64,000 nt of DNA, from contig JBGSIB010000059.1 of NCBI GenBank assembly GCA_041751955.1, positions 72,172 to 136,171 of the forward strand, given 5' to 3'. The stretch is from UBA2040 sp041751955 (GTDB taxonomy: Bacteria; Bacteroidota; Bacteroidia; Flavobacteriales_D; Crocinitomicaceae). How positions within the stretch are numbered: position 1 is the first letter of the stretch; each line of letters begins with the position of its first letter. A program made the translations under genes and the position numbers. Below the pieces are notes generated by a model, which ran no database searches, was not told the origin of the DNA, and saw nothing but the letters and a program-made list of their open reading frames with translations. Positions 1 to 8,522 of this stretch are shown piece after piece.

Positions 1-109
1 GGCAAAAGGAAGAGATTACCTTGGACTCAAAGCCGTTTATGTGATAAAAGTTACAATGGTTTCGGTTTTAAAATTGCAGTTTAGCACTTGTTAAGACAAA
101 AAGTTGATT

Positions 110-1402
110 ATGAAAAATCTATTAATAATAGGCGGTGGCACAGGTGGAATAATGACTGCTGCTCAGTTTTTGAAAAAAGGGAACGTGCGAATCACCTTGC
201 TAGAGCCTGCAGAGTTCCATTATTATCAGCCAGCATGGACTTTGGTGGGGGCAAATACCTACAATTTCGAAAAAACGAAAAGAACAATGGCCTCCGTTAT
301 TCCAAAGGGTGTTCATTGGATAAAAGAATATGCGAGCAAAATCGATGCGGCGAACAATATTGTAGAAACTTCAACTGGACAAAAAATCGCGTATGACTAT
401 TTGGTTGTTTCACCAGGATTGAAAATGGATACTTCTTTGGTCAAAGGCCTTACAGAAGCAATAGATAAAGGAGTTGTTTGCAGCAACTACACAGATCCAA
501 AATACACGTGGCAAGTTTTGAAGAATTTCAAAGGTGGAACGGCACTTTTCACGCAACCAGCCACGCCTATTAAATGTGGTGGAGCACCCCAGAAAATCAT
601 GTATCTCGCCGACGATTATTTCAGAAAAGCCGGTATTCGTGCGAAAACAGATATTGTTTTTGCGATTCCTGGCGGCGTTATTTTTGGTGTGAATCCTATC
701 GCTAAAACATTGATGGAAGTTATCAATCGAAAAGACATCAATGTTCGTTATCACCATAAATTAGTGGAAGTCGATGGCGAAAATCAGATTGCTTGGTATG
801 AAGTAACGAAGGACCCTCAGGCTGGAGGATGTGTTGTCATGTCTGAAGATGATCCGGGAAATATCGACACGACTATTAATTACAACAACAAAGACTTAAA
901 AATTTCACAGTCAGAAGGTAGAATGGGAATTCACTTTGATATGTTGCATTTAGCGCCACCTCAAACTGCACCGGATTTTATTCGGAATTCAGATTTAGTG
1001 GATGATTCAGGCTGGTTGTCTGTTGATCATGGTTCTTTACAGCACAAAAAATATCCGAATGTCTTTGGAATTGGTGATGTAGCTTCTTTGCCAACCGCAA
1101 AAACGGGAGCGGCCATTCGCAAACAGGTGCCAATAGTCGTAGAAAATATTTCTCGTTTGATTGTATCCAATTCTTTAGGCGAAAAATCCTACAATGGCTA
1201 TTCATCTTGTCCTTTGGTCACGGGTTATGGAAAGATGGTTCTTGCCGAATTCGATTACGAGTCCAATTTCTTGCCTGATCCAAAACTGAAACGAATGTTT
1301 ATTAAAGATTCATCCAAGGAACACAGAAGATTGTGGTGGTTGAAGAAATATATTCTTCCATATTTGTATTGGAATAAAATGTTAAAAGGAGTGGATGTTT
1401 GA
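110..1402 (+). CDS. sqr: Type II sulfide:quinone oxidoreductase (SQOR-like)
   Basis: A 430-residue FAD flavoprotein expected to oxidise sulfide at the membrane surface, passing electrons to quinone and the sulfane sulfur to an acceptor. The N-terminal dinucleotide fold is plain (IIGGGTGG, residues 7-14). Two redox cysteines sit in motifs typical of the mitochondrial-type (type II) enzyme: PIKCGGAPQK (Cys156) and SSCPLVTGY (Cys367). A second FAD contact, GIGDVASLPTAKTG, lies near residue 320. I chose the ATG at 110 over a TTG six bases upstream. It lies apart from, and opposite in strand to, the sulfur cluster at 5.2-9.5 kb, with which it makes a complete sulfide-oxidation route. Family assignment is strong; function is inferred from family. 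Confidence 0.93.
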   Translation: MKNLLIIGGGTGGIMTAAQFLKKGNVRITLLEPAEFHYYQPAWTLVGANTYNFEKTKRTMASVIPKGVHWIKEYASKIDAANNIVETSTGQKIAYDYLVVSPGLKMDTSLVKGLTEAIDKGVVCSNYTDPKYTWQVLKNFKGGTALFTQPATPIKCGGAPQKIMYLADDYFRKAGIRAKTDIVFAIPGGVIFGVNPIAKTLMEVINRKDINVRYHHKLVEVDGENQIAWYEVTKDPQAGGCVVMSEDDPGNIDTTINYNNKDLKISQSEGRMGIHFDMLHLAPPQTAPDFIRNSDLVDDSGWLSVDHGSLQHKKYPNVFGIGDVASLPTAKTGAAIRKQVPIVVENISRLIVSNSLGEKSYNGYSSCPLVTGYGKMVLAEFDYESNFLPDPKLKRMFIKDSSKEHRRLWWLKKYILPYLYWNKMLKGVDV

Positions 1403-1429
1403 TTTTCTCTTTTCAAATTTCCTAAGAAG

Positions 1430-1460
1430 AGTCGTAACCATAGTCGTTACGGCTTTTTTT
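1430..1460 (+). terminator. Rho-independent terminator after sqr
   Basis: A 9-bp stem (AGTCGTAAC at 1430-1438 with GTTACGGCT at 1446-1454, one G-T pair) and a 7-base loop are followed by a run of seven T. The second arm overlaps the stop codon of the convergent glycosyltransferase gene, so the hairpin lies at the 3' end of both transcripts. Confidence 0.75.
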
Positions 1461-3291
1461 GTTCGTAAACGTCAATTTTCAAGTCGTCAACAAGAATTTT
1501 TTTGCCGGCTCTAAACCAAAGGTAAGCATTGAATTTATTGAACTTTCGTCGAATAGGAGGGGTTAGATAATTGAAACTAATTTTGTTCCATTTTCCTTTT
1601 TCGAGCAGCACTGTTTGAGAGTTTAACGTTTCATATTGATACGGTTTTCCCTTATGGTCCATGAAAGTGACCAAATGCAATTCCTGCTCAGAAAAATCAG
1701 TGTCAGAATAAACATAAGCACTGATGCTAAACCAGACGTGATCTTTATTTGTTAAATTTTGATATTCTTCCGAAGCGGATAGTGAATACAAATGTTCGGG
1801 CGACATGACTTCAGCCTTTTTTCCTGAATGAGCATTCAAGGAATAATTGTCTTTTAAGGACTCGAAATCTTGTCGAATCACTCTGGTTTTCAGGTATTTT
1901 TTTGAATCTATGTAGCGGCTGGCTCTAAGTTCTGTGGTATTCATGGGCAATAATTTCTGGTCGCTTTGATTTTTTGTCAACTTGCCGAAGGTTTTGAAAT
2001 AGTAGGCAGACGTAATACCGTCTCCAGGCAAAACACCTCGGTGATACTGCATCATTTGAAAAATATTCAAGGAAAAAAAGAAAACTATCAGAAAGCTTGA
2101 AACAACTTTTTTAACAAAAGAACTTTCTTTTAAACCTATAAAAAAGTAACCCAACGTTATTCCAAGAACTACATAAGAAGGAATCAAAGCGCGTTGACCA
2201 AAGGACTCAGCGTACCACCAGCAGGTCCAAGAAGAAACAAACCAAAGATTGATGATGAAATAGGTGAGGAGTGCCCAGAAAAGCGCTCGGTTTCTTTTGT
2301 ACAAGGAATGAAAACCAAGAAGAGCAAAAACCATAATTGGTGTGTAAATCAACCAACCTTTTCGGAAACTAAAGAGGACTTCCCACGTGTATGGAGCGAA
2401 CAAATCTAAGCCTTCGCCAGCATTACCAGCGTAATCAGAATAGAAGAATGATCCTGTTATACATTTAAAATAAATTAATTGAAGTGAAACGATGCAAAAC
2501 ACTATAAATGAAAAACTTATGATTTGTTTCCCTTTTGATTTCAAAAGTTGGATTTTGGCTTTTAGACTTTCCCTCTTCCACACATTCCAAAGCAAAGGAA
2601 TGATTAAACAAACGATTTCAGTCGGACGAATAAGTATAGCCAATCCACAAACAATAGCCAAAGGAATTATCGTTTTCCAAGTTTGATTTTCATGCCATTT
2701 TATGGTCAGCCAAAGTATTACAGTATAACAAGCAAACAAGGTATTATGCGTCATTCCATTTTGAAAGTACATGGTGTTTTGGAGCAAATAATTCGTTCCG
2801 AAAACAATTAGAAAAAGTACCAAAAAAGCAATTTTTTCCTGAAAGAAGTGAAGTAAAACTTTCGCGAAAAAGACAATTCCAATTAAGGTGTAAACTATTC
2901 CTCCTACAAATACTGAATATTGGTAAGGCTTTGAAAATCCATCACTTGGATAATCAGTAAACCAAGATAGTACATGTCCAATGAAGAAAAATGGAGCATA
3001 CAAAATGGATTGTCCCATAGTGTATTTCATGACCATCAAGCCTGTTTCAGTGCGGTGACCTTGATAAAATCCAAAAGGTTCCAGATTTTTCTGAATTACC
3101 TCAGCGAAGAGTTGTTCGTTTGAAACGCCTAAATCGCCATAAATGAATTGAAGAGGAAGATACAGGTAGTAACCAAATATATCGAAACTCAAAAAGTTGC
3201 TGACTTGAAAATGAATATTACTGAAAATCACGTAAGCGCAAATCAATAAGATCAGCACATTGAACGATTTTCTATTCATTTTTTGAAACAT
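1447..3291 (-). CDS. Polytopic glycosyltransferase-like membrane protein with C-terminal beta-sandwich
   Basis: A 614-residue inner-membrane protein. About the first 415 residues carry some 11-12 hydrophobic segments and an early DIFGYYLYLP stretch, in the style of GT39/PMT-type lipid-linked sugar transferases; the membrane-proximal Asp is the likely catalytic position. Residues 450-614 are soluble and read as a beta-sandwich (repeated Trp/Tyr strands, ending VDDLKIDVYE), like a carbohydrate-binding module outside the membrane. Two starts are possible, 3291 and an ATG at 3279; the choice barely changes the product. It stands alone, convergent with sqr. Substrate unknown; an O-antigen or protein-glycosylation role is only inference. 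Confidence 0.7.
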   Translation of the reverse strand: MFQKMNRKSFNVLILLICAYVIFSNIHFQVSNFLSFDIFGYYLYLPLQFIYGDLGVSNEQLFAEVIQKNLEPFGFYQGHRTETGLMVMKYTMGQSILYAPFFFIGHVLSWFTDYPSDGFSKPYQYSVFVGGIVYTLIGIVFFAKVLLHFFQEKIAFLVLFLIVFGTNYLLQNTMYFQNGMTHNTLFACYTVILWLTIKWHENQTWKTIIPLAIVCGLAILIRPTEIVCLIIPLLWNVWKRESLKAKIQLLKSKGKQIISFSFIVFCIVSLQLIYFKCITGSFFYSDYAGNAGEGLDLFAPYTWEVLFSFRKGWLIYTPIMVFALLGFHSLYKRNRALFWALLTYFIINLWFVSSWTCWWYAESFGQRALIPSYVVLGITLGYFFIGLKESSFVKKVVSSFLIVFFFSLNIFQMMQYHRGVLPGDGITSAYYFKTFGKLTKNQSDQKLLPMNTTELRASRYIDSKKYLKTRVIRQDFESLKDNYSLNAHSGKKAEVMSPEHLYSLSASEEYQNLTNKDHVWFSISAYVYSDTDFSEQELHLVTFMDHKGKPYQYETLNSQTVLLEKGKWNKISFNYLTPPIRRKFNKFNAYLWFRAGKKILVDDLKIDVYEQKKP

Positions 3292-3434
3292 CCTCGCGAA
3301 GATAGGAAAGGAGAAGGGTTTTCTATTGATTCAGTCATTTTTTTGCGTATTCCGAATTGTTAAATTATCGCGTTATGACCAAAAATTGACAATATGAATT
3401 TAATATGAAACGTTTAACAGAAAAGCCCATTCGT

Positions 3435-4340
3435 ATGAAAAAGTCCCTTTTTTCGTTCGTTTTCTTTGCAAGTGTTAGTGTCGCATTTGGACAGAAAACG
3501 GAGAATCAAAACAGAAAGTTTGAATTGATTTGGTATCCTAGTTTGTGTAATTATAATTTCAATGAATATTTTTATCAAGAAATGAAACGGAGTTACTCGT
3601 CTTCAATTTTGGATGCTGGACCCAATAAATTTGATAATTATTTTCAAAATCAAACCTTTGGTGAAAATGAGCGAACACCTTACTTGAATTTAGGTATAGG
3701 GCGTAAAGTTTCATTGCTCACATCTGAAAAGTTTCAATCCACATTCCGAGGTAATCTAAGTTATGCCCACAAAATTGGATTTGAAGGTACAGGCAATCAA
3801 ATTCATCATGAATATTACGATACCATAGTTGTTGATGGTGGTTTCATGCGCCGAGAAAAAGTTACCATTGATACCTGGCAAGCTAAAATAAAAGGTAAAC
3901 AAATCAACCTCCAATTTGATTTTATTTCCAGGTTTCAGGCAAGTAATATTGTTTCCCTGTATGCAGGAATTGGCGGTGGAATGAGCGCATTTGTTGATAC
4001 ATACGTGCTGGCATCCCACGACACAAAACAGTTTTTGGACATCATCGAGCCTTCTATCCCAAATCTAGCGTTCGGATCACTTTACGATTACGAAAACATC
4101 GATTCTAACTATGAAATTGAAAAACGTATAAACAATATAAAAGGCGACAATTCTATTTCTACATTGGTCTATGTTCCTTTCGGAGTAGATTTTGTCTTAG
4201 GAAATTCAGGTTCCAGCGAAAAAAGAAATCATATTTTCGTTGAAGGTCAGTTTGGCTTACGATTCAATGATGCCTTTATAGGAAATTCAGGTGTTTATTT
4301 TCACAGAAGATACGGACTCGGTTACCGATTTGTTTTTTAA
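3435..4340 (+). CDS. Outer-membrane beta-barrel-like protein, tandem copy 1
   Basis: A 301-residue secreted protein. The start at 3435 is preferred over an upstream ATG at 3405 because it opens directly with a signal peptide (MKKSLFSFVFFASVSVAFGQ). The mature part alternates aromatic and polar residues and closes with an aromatic C terminus (RYGLGYRFVF), as outer-membrane barrels do. It is clearly related to the next gene: both begin their mature part with a W-P motif (IWYPSL here, VYWHPGS there), share a PFGVDFVLG or PLGIEYTLS strand near the C terminus, and end in G-[YF]-R-F. No specific family recognised and no function assigned. Confidence 0.7.
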   Translation: MKKSLFSFVFFASVSVAFGQKTENQNRKFELIWYPSLCNYNFNEYFYQEMKRSYSSSILDAGPNKFDNYFQNQTFGENERTPYLNLGIGRKVSLLTSEKFQSTFRGNLSYAHKIGFEGTGNQIHHEYYDTIVVDGGFMRREKVTIDTWQAKIKGKQINLQFDFISRFQASNIVSLYAGIGGGMSAFVDTYVLASHDTKQFLDIIEPSIPNLAFGSLYDYENIDSNYEIEKRINNIKGDNSISTLVYVPFGVDFVLGNSGSSEKRNHIFVEGQFGLRFNDAFIGNSGVYFHRRYGLGYRFVF

Positions 4341-4352
4341 TGACTAGCTAGC

Positions 4353-5267
4353 ATGAAATTCAAATCAAAACTCAGTTTTAGCTTAATTTTTCTTGCTTTC
4401 AGCTTTTTCAATTTATTCTCACAAGAAGATTCAAAAAGTTATTCCAATTGGTCGGTTTATTGGCATCCAGGCTCCAACTGGAAAGTGGATCGACAATATT
4501 TGACTGGAATTCTGGATTTCCTGCCGTATGCCGAGAACTCCAGTATTAGCTATGATTCAGTGTATTCGTCGGGACTTTCTTCCACTTTACAAAGTAATTT
4601 TAGCTTCGTAAATTTTGGAATTCAATTTTCTCCAGACAAAACCTTTTTTAAAAAGGAAAAGAATACACTTGCCTTCCGGGCAAATATCAATTATTTGGGT
4701 AAAAATGAAATATCAAGAAGAGACGGATTTGCAAATTCTTTTTTTGTCGATTCTACCTACTTTCCAGAGTATGATTTTACGGTTCAAGTGGATTCTATTC
4801 ATGGTCAGTTTTATCACATGACGCTCATCGAAAACACAGTTCAAATTCAGCTTGAGGCCTTGCATAAAATACAATTCAATGACCATACCAATTGGTATTA
4901 CGGCTTTTCCCTTGGAATTTCTAATTCATACAAACGTGAGCTTCGATATTCAAAAGTTTATGTTGACGAAAGGAAAGAAACTGTGAATGAAGGCAACTAT
5001 GCCAACTTGGAAAGCCATCCTGAATTCTTGTATAGTGGCAGCGAAAATATTGAATTTGAAAAATTCAAACTCAAAAATCAAATGGGTTTCCTTTTTGCTG
5101 TGCCACTGGGCATTGAATATACACTTTCTCAAAAACCTAATTTTTGGAACCGTACCCGTTTCTTTTACGAAGTGCAAAATGGTGTTCGATTAAATAAAAC
5201 GGCCAACAATGAATACAAGGCAACATATCTCCTAAACCATGGTTTTGGCTTTCGATTTTTGATTTAA
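4353..5267 (+). CDS. Outer-membrane beta-barrel-like protein, tandem copy 2
   Basis: A 304-residue paralogue of the preceding gene, 12 bases downstream and surely co-transcribed. A signal peptide (residues 1-23, ending NLFSQ) is followed by VYWHPGSNWKVDRQY, matching the opening of copy 1, and the protein ends GFGFRFLI with a terminal hydrophobic-aromatic strand. The pair shows low but continuous similarity, which points to an old duplication. The stop codon overlaps that of the convergent small membrane protein. A surface structural or porin-like role is plausible, but nothing in the sequence names a substrate. Confidence 0.7.
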   Translation: MKFKSKLSFSLIFLAFSFFNLFSQEDSKSYSNWSVYWHPGSNWKVDRQYLTGILDFLPYAENSSISYDSVYSSGLSSTLQSNFSFVNFGIQFSPDKTFFKKEKNTLAFRANINYLGKNEISRRDGFANSFFVDSTYFPEYDFTVQVDSIHGQFYHMTLIENTVQIQLEALHKIQFNDHTNWYYGFSLGISNSYKRELRYSKVYVDERKETVNEGNYANLESHPEFLYSGSENIEFEKFKLKNQMGFLFAVPLGIEYTLSQKPNFWNRTRFFYEVQNGVRLNKTANNEYKATYLLNHGFGFRFLI

Positions 5268-5509
5268 ACCTTTGCCTCTTTCTTGGGAGAAAAGTATTTT
5301 AACGAAAGGGCTAAAATCAACAAAATCCAAGGTGCACCGTGCATCAATAAGTCCAACCAATCAATGGAAGCCGTCAAACGACCATGATAAATGTTCTTGA
5401 TTTGTTTCCAAATGTGCGGTTCTGGAACAAAGGGCGCCAGTCCTAGTGTGACCGACGCTATTGCCCAAAGTGATATATTTTTGACTAAAAAGTCTTTTAC
5501 AGTATGCAT
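5264..5509 (-). CDS. Small two-helix membrane protein of the sulfur cluster
   Basis: An 81-residue protein with two hydrophobic segments (about residues 12-28 and 57-74) joined by a loop containing PHIWKQI and the stretch IDWLDLLMHGAPW. Similar short proteins are common in Bacteroidota and Proteobacteria and are sometimes loosely labelled RND transporter; that label is not supported by size or topology. It is the last gene of a minus-strand run of rhodanese genes, 11 bases after its neighbour, and its 3' end overlaps the convergent outer-membrane gene by three bases. A role linked to sulfur handling is suggested only by position. Confidence 0.75.
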   Translation of the reverse strand: MHTVKDFLVKNISLWAIASVTLGLAPFVPEPHIWKQIKNIYHGRLTASIDWLDLLMHGAPWILLILALSLKYFSPKKEAKV

Positions 5510-5520
5510 TTAAATGTAAG

Positions 5521-5832
5521 TTAAGGTAAAACGACTTCGCCTGTCCAGCTTAGCATTCCGCCATTTAAATTATAAGTTTTCAATCCTTTAACACCCATAA
5601 GCATGCAAGCTTGTCCACTTCGTCCACCACTTCTGCAATACACATAATAGTTTTTCGATTTATCCAGCTTTTCTATGTCTTGAATGAATTGGGCCGTATG
5701 CTGAATGTCCATTTGAATAGCATTGGCTTGAATTCCTTCTGAGCATTCCCCAGGTGTTCTTACATCCAAAATGACTGCGTTGCTATCTTCGGCAATGAGT
5801 TTTTCCCACTGCGCTTGGCTGACGTTTTCCAT
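5521..5832 (-). CDS. Single-domain rhodanese-like sulfurtransferase
   Basis: A 103-residue cytoplasmic rhodanese. The family hallmarks are present: ILDVRTPGE at residues 21-29 and the active-site loop YCRSGGRSGQA with the sulfur-carrying cysteine at residue 66. It should accept sulfane sulfur as a cysteine persulfide and pass it on. It lies 8 bases downstream of a second single-domain rhodanese. The different active-site loops of the two (CRSGGRSG here, CASGMRSG there) suggest different acceptors. Confidence 0.9.
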   Translation of the reverse strand: MENVSQAQWEKLIAEDSNAVILDVRTPGECSEGIQANAIQMDIQHTAQFIQDIEKLDKSKNYYVYCRSGGRSGQACMLMGVKGLKTYNLNGGMLSWTGEVVLP

Positions 5833-5840
5833 CTTAAATA

Positions 5841-6155
5841 TTAGGATTTCAACTTAGCGATACGTCCCCAAGGACCTCCGTTATAAGCGGTAACACCTTT
5901 GCTAGCCAGAATTCCTCTTGCTTGTCCAGAACGCATGCCTGAAGCACAAACCGTGATTACCGTTTTTCCTTTGAATTGACCAATTTTGTTGCCAATTTCG
6001 TTCAAGGGCATATTGATGCTTCCTTTCACGTGTCCACCTTTGAATTCTCCAGGAGTACGGACGTCAACCACAATAGCTCCTTCGTCTAACATTTGTTTGA
6101 AATCCACACTTGTACCGCCTGCGAAGGCTTTTTTAATTGATGATAAAAATCCCAT
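5841..6155 (-). CDS. Single-domain rhodanese-like sulfurtransferase
   Basis: A 104-residue rhodanese with VVDVRTPGEF at residues 29-38 and active-site loop VCASGMRSGQA, catalytic Cys70. The C terminus ends GGPWGRIAKLKS, a tail I have noted in short bacterial rhodaneses. It follows the CstB-like gene by 22 bases and precedes the other rhodanese by 8, so the three form one transcription unit. The likely role is a carrier of persulfide sulfur released by sulfide oxidation, or a thiosulfate-forming partner. Confidence 0.9.
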   Translation of the reverse strand: MGFLSSIKKAFAGGTSVDFKQMLDEGAIVVDVRTPGEFKGGHVKGSINMPLNEIGNKIGQFKGKTVITVCASGMRSGQARGILASKGVTAYNGGPWGRIAKLKS

Positions 6156-6177
6156 ATTTATTTTTGTTTCTATTTGT

Positions 6178-7599
6178 TTAAAGTAAAGTTGTTGGACATA
6201 CGTAGTCCGTCATTGGTAATTTGGTTTCTTTGATAGAAGCGATTCCACCAATCACATCCACAAAGTTATCAAATCCTCTTTGTTTTAACATGGAAGCTGC
6301 AATCATACTTCTGTAGCCACCTGCACAATGTAAAATAAACGATTCCTCTTTTGGGAATTCTGCCAAATGATCCGTCAAAACATTCAAAGGAATATTCACA
6401 GCGTCTTCTAAGTGCTCAGATTGGAATTCACTCACTTTTCGAACGTCGATGATGTTTTGTTTTCCTGTGTTTGCGTGTTCCTCTAATTGTGCAGCTGTAA
6501 TTCGATGAACGACATCAATTTCTTTTCCAGCGCTTTTCCAAGCATCCATGCCACCTTTTAAGTAACCAATGGTGTTATCGTAGCCAACACGTGACAAACG
6601 AATGATTGTTTCCTCAATTTTTTCTTCGTCTTCGGAAACAATCAAGATGTTTTGTTTGATGTCAATGATCAATTCTCCGACCCACATGGCAAAACTTCCG
6701 TCCAAACCAATATTGATACTATTTGGTATAAAACCTTTTGAGAATACAATTGGGTCTCTGGTATCTAGAATTAAAGCACGTGTTTCGTTGGCTACCAACT
6801 CAAATGCTTCTGGGTCAAGAGCTTGTTTCCCTTTTTCTATAATAGTTTCAACACCTTCTGAACCTTGAATGTTCATCAAAACATTTTTCGGAAAATACTG
6901 TGGCGGCGCAACCAATCCTGTTAAAATTTCAGTTACAAATTGATCTTCCGTCAAATTAGGATTCAGAGCGTAATTTGTCTTTTTCTGATTGCCCAATGTA
7001 TCCGTAGTCTCTTTGCTCATGTTTTTACCACAAGCACTTCCCGCACCATGGTTTGGATAAACGATTAGTTCATCTGACAAGGGCATGATTTTATCACGAA
7101 GTGAATGATACAAATGACGCGCAAGTTTGTCTTGCGTCAAATCTTCGATCACATGTTGTGCCAAATCTGGACGGCCAACATCACCAATAAATAGTGTATC
7201 TCCTGTGATGATGCCTTTTTCATTTCCTTCTTCATCAGAAATTAAAAAACAAGAACTTTCCATTGTGTGACCGGGCGTATGAATCAATTGAATTTTGGCT
7301 CCACCCAATTCAAAAATTTCGCCATCGGTTCCAACATGCATATCGAAACCTGTTTTCATTGTGGTTGGTCCGTAAACGATTGTAGCTCCGGTTTTATTCG
7401 CCAAATCCACATGTCCCGAAACGAAATCCGCATGGAAGTGTGTTTCGAAAATGTATTTCAGTTTCACTCCGTCACGCTCCAAACGTTCAAGGTAAGGTTG
7501 AACTTCTCGCAAAGGGTCAACTACGGCTGCTTCGCCATTGGATGTGATGTAATAAGCTGCTTCGGCGATACATCCTGTATAAATTTGTTCTATTTTCAT
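6178..7599 (-). CDS. CstB-like persulfide dioxygenase with two rhodanese domains
   Basis: A 473-residue cytoplasmic protein in three parts. Residues 1-240 are a metallo-beta-lactamase fold of the ETHE1/persulfide dioxygenase type: HFHADFVSGH (54-63), later HTPGHTMESSCF, GDTLFIGDVGRPD and a NHGAGSACG region. Residues 255-350 are a rhodanese fold whose active-site loop has no cysteine (NILIVSEDEEKIEE), a pseudo-rhodanese. Residues 370-465 are an intact rhodanese with loop ILHCAGGYRS, Cys425. This dioxygenase, pseudo-rhodanese, rhodanese order is that of Staphylococcus aureus CstB, which turns persulfide into thiosulfate. It has its own candidate promoter upstream and leads into the two small rhodaneses. 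Confidence 0.9.
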   Translation of the reverse strand: MKIEQIYTGCIAEAAYYITSNGEAAVVDPLREVQPYLERLERDGVKLKYIFETHFHADFVSGHVDLANKTGATIVYGPTTMKTGFDMHVGTDGEIFELGGAKIQLIHTPGHTMESSCFLISDEEGNEKGIITGDTLFIGDVGRPDLAQHVIEDLTQDKLARHLYHSLRDKIMPLSDELIVYPNHGAGSACGKNMSKETTDTLGNQKKTNYALNPNLTEDQFVTEILTGLVAPPQYFPKNVLMNIQGSEGVETIIEKGKQALDPEAFELVANETRALILDTRDPIVFSKGFIPNSINIGLDGSFAMWVGELIIDIKQNILIVSEDEEKIEETIIRLSRVGYDNTIGYLKGGMDAWKSAGKEIDVVHRITAAQLEEHANTGKQNIIDVRKVSEFQSEHLEDAVNIPLNVLTDHLAEFPKEESFILHCAGGYRSMIAASMLKQRGFDNFVDVIGGIASIKETKLPMTDYVCPTTLL

Positions 7600-7632
7600 G
7601 GTATAAAAATTTTATGTTTCAATTTCGTTTGA

Positions 7633-7640
7633 CAAAATTA
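7633..7640 (-). promoter_or_regulatory. Candidate -7 box for the CstB-like gene
   Basis: On the minus strand the octamer TAATTTTG fits the Bacteroidota -7 consensus TAnnTTTG, 34 bases before the start codon. I see no good TTG -33 element at standard spacing, so this rests on one element. Confidence 0.4.
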
Positions 7641-7677
7641 CAACACAAACTAATTTCAGAAGGTAACAAGAGTCACA

Positions 7678-8472
7678 CTAGGAAATGATTTCCGTCAGAA
7701 TAATGAACGTGCCCATCACCAAAACAAACCAGCCAAATCCTTTTTTCAGCTGATTTCCTGACACAAAACGCGTCAAATAAATACCTATGAAAATTCCAAG
7801 AATCGACAATGAAGAGAAAATGAGTAAAAAGGGCCAGTCCATTGCATATTTGCCGATATCGGCAGTAAATCCAAGTAAAGAATTGATTGCAATGATAAAA
7901 ATTGAAGTGGCCACTGCATTTTTCATGGGCAAGTAAGCAAAGAAAACCAAAGCAGGAATGATAATGAATCCACCGCCAGCGCCTACCAATCCGGATAGAA
8001 GTCCGACTCCAACTCCTACAATGATTAAATTCAATAATTTGGGCGTTGAAACAATCTGTTCGGCATCTTTTCGACCTTTGATCATAGAGTAGGAAGCAAT
8101 CAGCATTACAATGGCGAAGAGAACCATTACAGCCATGGATTTGCTCAAATGAAAGTTTCCAATGTTTAACAGAGGATCGGGAATAGCAGGAACAAGAAAA
8201 TAGCGAGTTAAGTATAAAGTCGCCAAAGCTGGTGCCGCGAATAGAAGCCCGATTCTAAAATTGATTCTTTTCTCCTTGATATTGCGCAAAGAACCAACTA
8301 ATGAGGTAATTCCTACAATAAACAACGAATATCCAATTGCCATTACAGCATCAATTCCAAGTAAATAAACAAGAATTGGAAGCGTAAGAATGGAACCTCC
8401 ACCGCCAATCAAACCAAGTATTAGTCCGACTAGAACCGCCCCAAAATAACCAAGAAACGCTGTTAATTCCAT
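7678..8472 (-). CDS. TauE/SafE-family sulfite/anion exporter
   Basis: A 264-residue inner-membrane protein with eight or so hydrophobic segments arranged as an inverted repeat. Each half carries the glycine-rich signature of the family: GLILGLIGGGGSILTLPIL (residues 16-34) and GLLSGLVGAGGGFIIIPAL in the middle. Family members export sulfite, sulfoacetate or related oxidised sulfur anions. Its place between a sulfur-type Crp regulator and a persulfide dioxygenase fits export of sulfite or thiosulfate made by sulfide oxidation. The substrate is inferred from context only. Confidence 0.92.
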   Translation of the reverse strand: MELTAFLGYFGAVLVGLILGLIGGGGSILTLPILVYLLGIDAVMAIGYSLFIVGITSLVGSLRNIKEKRINFRIGLLFAAPALATLYLTRYFLVPAIPDPLLNIGNFHLSKSMAVMVLFAIVMLIASYSMIKGRKDAEQIVSTPKLLNLIIVGVGVGLLSGLVGAGGGFIIIPALVFFAYLPMKNAVATSIFIIAINSLLGFTADIGKYAMDWPFLLIFSSLSILGIFIGIYLTRFVSGNQLKKGFGWFVLVMGTFIILTEIIS

Positions 8473-8522
8473 TTTTTAATTTCCAAATGCCAAAGGCTTC
8501 AAATTACCAAATTCCTCAAATC

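Noticed and set aside
1..94. Possible 3' end of an upstream gene at the window start
   Set aside because: Three plus-strand frames are open from the edge (ending at 44, 84 and 94), none long enough to choose between or to recognise.
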